Assembly: GCA_028713595.1 (NCBI GenBank)
Contig: JAQTNZ010000102.1
Span: 1-7,770 of the forward strand
Reading direction: 5' to 3'
Origin: Methylovulum sp.
GTDB lineage: Bacteria > Pseudomonadota > Gammaproteobacteria > Methylococcales > Methylomonadaceae
Length of the DNA: 7,770 bases
Shown here: piece by piece, positions 5,869-7,770 of the stretch
Layout of the letters: every line of letters starts with the position of its first letter
How positions within the stretch are numbered: the stretch's first letter is position 1
Translations under genes and position numbers: made by a program
The notes under the pieces: model-generated
Database searches by the model: none
The model's input: only the letters and a program-made list of their open reading frames with translations
What the model was told of the DNA's origin: nothing

Positions 5869-6579
5869 TTACGGTAAGCCCCCCAAGTTTTGCATTTGCC
5901 GCAGTATCCATTGTTGCCGTTGCAGCAAATAACCGGAGGGCTGCGCCGCTTTTAGCATGATTGGGTTAGGTAAGGTTGCGGCCAGCAATGCCGCTTGCGG
6001 GCGGCTTAATTTTTTCGCAGGGATACCAAAATAATGTTGGCTGGCGGCTTCAATTCCAAAGATATGATCGCCAAATTCAGCGATGTTTAGATAAACGTCC
6101 AATATCCTCCCCTTATCCCAAAGCATTTCCAGCACTAAGGTAAACCAGACTTCCAAACCCTTACGGACAGCATTTTTCGAGGGGGTCAGGAACAAGTTCT
6201 TGGCGACTTGCTGGGAGATGGTGCTGGCCCCGCGCAGATTGCCGCCATTGCTGTAAACTTTTAGGGCTGACAGGATAGAGTCAATGTCAAAACCATTATG
6301 CTGGAAAAATTGTTGGTCTTCACTGGCAATGGCGGCCAGCATGGCGGCGGGGGCGATATTGTCATGGCTGACCCAGCGGTAATCCATCGCTTGGACGTGT
6401 CCCTTCACCAACAAGTCTTCGCCATGCCGGTAGAGCATAAACATCGAGGTGGGCGGTGGCAACCAACGGAGCAGGGTACACAGGCCAATGGATGACAGTA
6501 GGAACACTAACAGCAGATTGCGCAGTATGGCGCCAATCGGCCATCGCGGCGGTTTGTTGGGGTCGTGATATGTGGACAA
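5869..6579 (-). CDS. mtgA: Monofunctional biosynthetic peptidoglycan transglycosylase MtgA
   Basis: MtgA polymerises lipid II into glycan strands at the outer face of the inner membrane (glycosyltransferase family 51, without a transpeptidase domain). The 236-residue protein has one membrane segment (about 17-39) and then the whole GT51 domain: SEDQQFFQHNGFD (86-98) with catalytic Glu87, GASTISQQ (117-124), RKGLE (139-143), KGRILDVYLN (156-165), NIAEFG (165-170) and the LLAATLPNP segment (198-206). The length is normal for the monofunctional family and all key motifs are kept, so it should be active. The only start in frame before the membrane segment is TTG at 6579; no ATG or GTG is available and no Shine-Dalgarno sequence is visible. 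The gene begins 19 bases after the stop of the efflux gene on the same strand, suggesting a shared transcript and perhaps translation by re-initiation. Confidence 0.94.
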   Translation of the reverse strand: MSTYHDPNKPPRWPIGAILRNLLLVFLLSSIGLCTLLRWLPPPTSMFMLYRHGEDLLVKGHVQAMDYRWVSHDNIAPAAMLAAIASEDQQFFQHNGFDIDSILSALKVYSNGGNLRGASTISQQVAKNLFLTPSKNAVRKGLEVWFTLVLEMLWDKGRILDVYLNIAEFGDHIFGIEAASQHYFGIPAKKLSRPQAALLAATLPNPIMLKAAQPSGYLLQRQQWILRQMQNLGGLP

Positions 6580-6598
6580 ATGCTGACAAAGACGGTTT

Positions 6599-7770
6599 TT
6601 AAGGCTGGTTTTTATATAATAAAGCCTTTACCTCTTCATGAATACTCTCTGCCCAGCTATTTTTGCAATCTTTACAGCCATCGGCTTGGGCTTGCGTTTG
6701 CCAACCACCCCCTAAAGCTTTATACAAGGCGACCAAGTCGCTGGCGACGGTCAGTGCACTGGCGGTCAGATTGCTTTGGGTTTGGTACAGGGCTTGTTGG
6801 CTGTCCAGTACATCAGTGAAGGCGGTCAGGCCTTTTTGATACCGTTCGTCCGCCAATTGTACGGACAGTCGGTTAGCGGTAACGGCACGTTCTAGGGCTT
6901 GATAGCGTTGCTGCTCTTTGGTGTAGGCAATCAGTGCGTCTTCAACTTCCTTAAACGCGGTTAAAATGGCTGATTGGTAGGTCAATTTCGCTTCTTCTGA
7001 CAGCACCTGCTTGCTATTGAGGTTAGCTTGCAGATTGCCCCAGTTAAAAATGGGCAGGGTTAGGGAAGCGGCGGTTGACCAGGATTTGCCTATGGGTGTG
7101 ACATCTTTGACGCTCATATTTTGTAGGCCCAAAAAAGCGGTAAGGTTCAGTTTTGGATACATATCCGCCTTGGCAACGCCGATATTGGCGGTCGCCACCG
7201 CCAGCAAACGTTCGGCGCGGCGAATATCAGGGCGGCGTTTCAACAGTTCCGAGGGCAAGTCCGGGATGATGACCGTGGCCGCAATACGCGGGAGTGGGGC
7301 AGGGCGTTGTAACCTGAAATTTAGGGCGGCAGGTTGCCGTCCTACCAAGACACTCAGCGCGTGTAGTTTTTGTTGGATTTGAGTTTCATAATTGGGCAAT
7401 TGCGCTTGCGTAGCTGCCAGTTGTGCATCTGCCAGTGTCACTTCCAAGCTGTTTGCCAAACCCGATTGCTGGCGGATTTGCATCAGTTCCAGCGTTTGTG
7501 CTTGGCTTTTTAGGGTGTCTTGGGTAATCGCCAATAGCTGTTGGTTGGCCCGCAATTCCAGGTAAGTGCGGGCGACTTCAGCTTGCAACGTCACCAGTAC
7601 GTCACGGCTGTTTTCTATTTCGCTGTCTACCGTCGCATCCGCCGCTTCCGCCGCCCGTCTCACCCCGCCAAAAAAATCCAGCTCCCATTGCGCGTCAAAA
7701 CCGGTTTGGAAAATATCGATCAATTGGTTGCCGATACCAAAGCCACCGCCACCTGCCGCACTGCTTTGCG
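6599..7770 (-). CDS. NodT-type RND efflux outer-membrane protein, N-terminal part beyond the window edge
   Basis: This is a TolC-like outer-membrane factor that forms the exit duct of a tripartite efflux pump with an inner-membrane RND transporter and a periplasmic adaptor, neither of which is in the window. About 390 residues are visible; the frame stays open to base 7770, so the TTG at 7723 is internal and the signal peptide and lipobox lie beyond the edge. Family features include the early QWELDFFGGVRRAAEAA segment, the RRPDIRRAE motif (about 7214-7238) followed by the ATANIGVAKADMYPKLNLT stretch, LPIFNWG, the ADERYQKGL repeat and the closing LYKALGGGW. The two-fold repeat of long coiled-coil helices is evident. 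After the usual GGGW end there is a roughly 30-residue extension with a Cys-Lys-Asp-Cys motif. The neighbouring adaptor and pump genes, if any, should lie upstream, beyond 7770. The drug or metal exported is unknown. Confidence 0.92.
   Translation of the reverse strand, partial: QSSAAGGGGFGIGNQLIDIFQTGFDAQWELDFFGGVRRAAEAADATVDSEIENSRDVLVTLQAEVARTYLELRANQQLLAITQDTLKSQAQTLELMQIRQQSGLANSLEVTLADAQLAATQAQLPNYETQIQQKLHALSVLVGRQPAALNFRLQRPAPLPRIAATVIIPDLPSELLKRRPDIRRAERLLAVATANIGVAKADMYPKLNLTAFLGLQNMSVKDVTPIGKSWSTAASLTLPIFNWGNLQANLNSKQVLSEEAKLTYQSAILTAFKEVEDALIAYTKEQQRYQALERAVTANRLSVQLADERYQKGLTAFTDVLDSQQALYQTQSNLTASALTVASDLVALYKALGGGWQTQAQADGCKDCKNSWAESIHEEVKALLYKNQP

Noticed and set aside
6298..6495. 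Plus-strand frame opposite mtgA
   Set aside because: Antisense to a conserved GT51 domain with no ribosome site or recognisable motif.

Overview
The window looks like chromosomal DNA from a gammaproteobacterium of the methanotroph/methylotroph type (order Methylococcales is my best guess). The reasons are a fragment resembling the MxaJ/XoxJ periplasmic proteins linked to methanol dehydrogenase, a PEP-CTERM exported protein, a NodT-type outer-membrane efflux protein and MtgA, in DNA of roughly even base composition with AT-rich intergenic gaps. The taxon is inferred from gene content and protein flavour, not from a marker gene. All genes look like ordinary chromosomal genes. I see no rRNA, tRNA, insertion sequence, CRISPR array or attachment site.

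Left block (1-2173, + strand): the 3' end of an MxaJ/XoxJ-like periplasmic protein runs with a 4-base overlap into bluB, which in turn overlaps cobT. BluB makes 5,6-dimethylbenzimidazole (DMB) from reduced FMN. CobT converts DMB to alpha-ribazole phosphate, the lower ligand of cobalamin. Together they form a two-gene module for the nucleotide loop of vitamin B12, apparently translated together with the preceding periplasmic protein. A second nitroreductase-superfamily gene, on the minus strand, converges on cobT at 2253-2855.

Middle block (2856-5028): a 392-base AT-rich gap separates the divergent nitroreductase and PEP-CTERM genes. It holds a promoter for the nitroreductase, a palindromic cluster near 2951-2980, and a sigma-54-like -24/-12 element at 3077-3092, about 120 bases downstream of the palindrome and on the PEP-CTERM side. 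The PEP-CTERM protein has a secretion signal and a C-terminal sorting tail for an exosortase that is not in this window. A very strong intrinsic terminator follows. Only 25 bases later comes a membrane-bound sterol-desaturase/fatty-acid-hydroxylase family gene with no visible ribosome binding site.

Right block (5029-7770): a small secreted protein of unknown function with its own sigma-70-type promoter (5211-5822, +) converges on mtgA (5869-6579, -). A hairpin lies between them. mtgA encodes a monofunctional peptidoglycan glycosyltransferase and lies 19 bases downstream of a NodT-type outer-membrane efflux gene on the same strand, which runs off the right edge.

I see no clear new multi-gene system. 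The most interesting leads are the possible enhancer/sigma-54 control of the PEP-CTERM gene, the overlap of an MxaJ/XoxJ-like gene with the B12 lower-ligand pair, and the uncharacterised secreted protein at 5211-5822.
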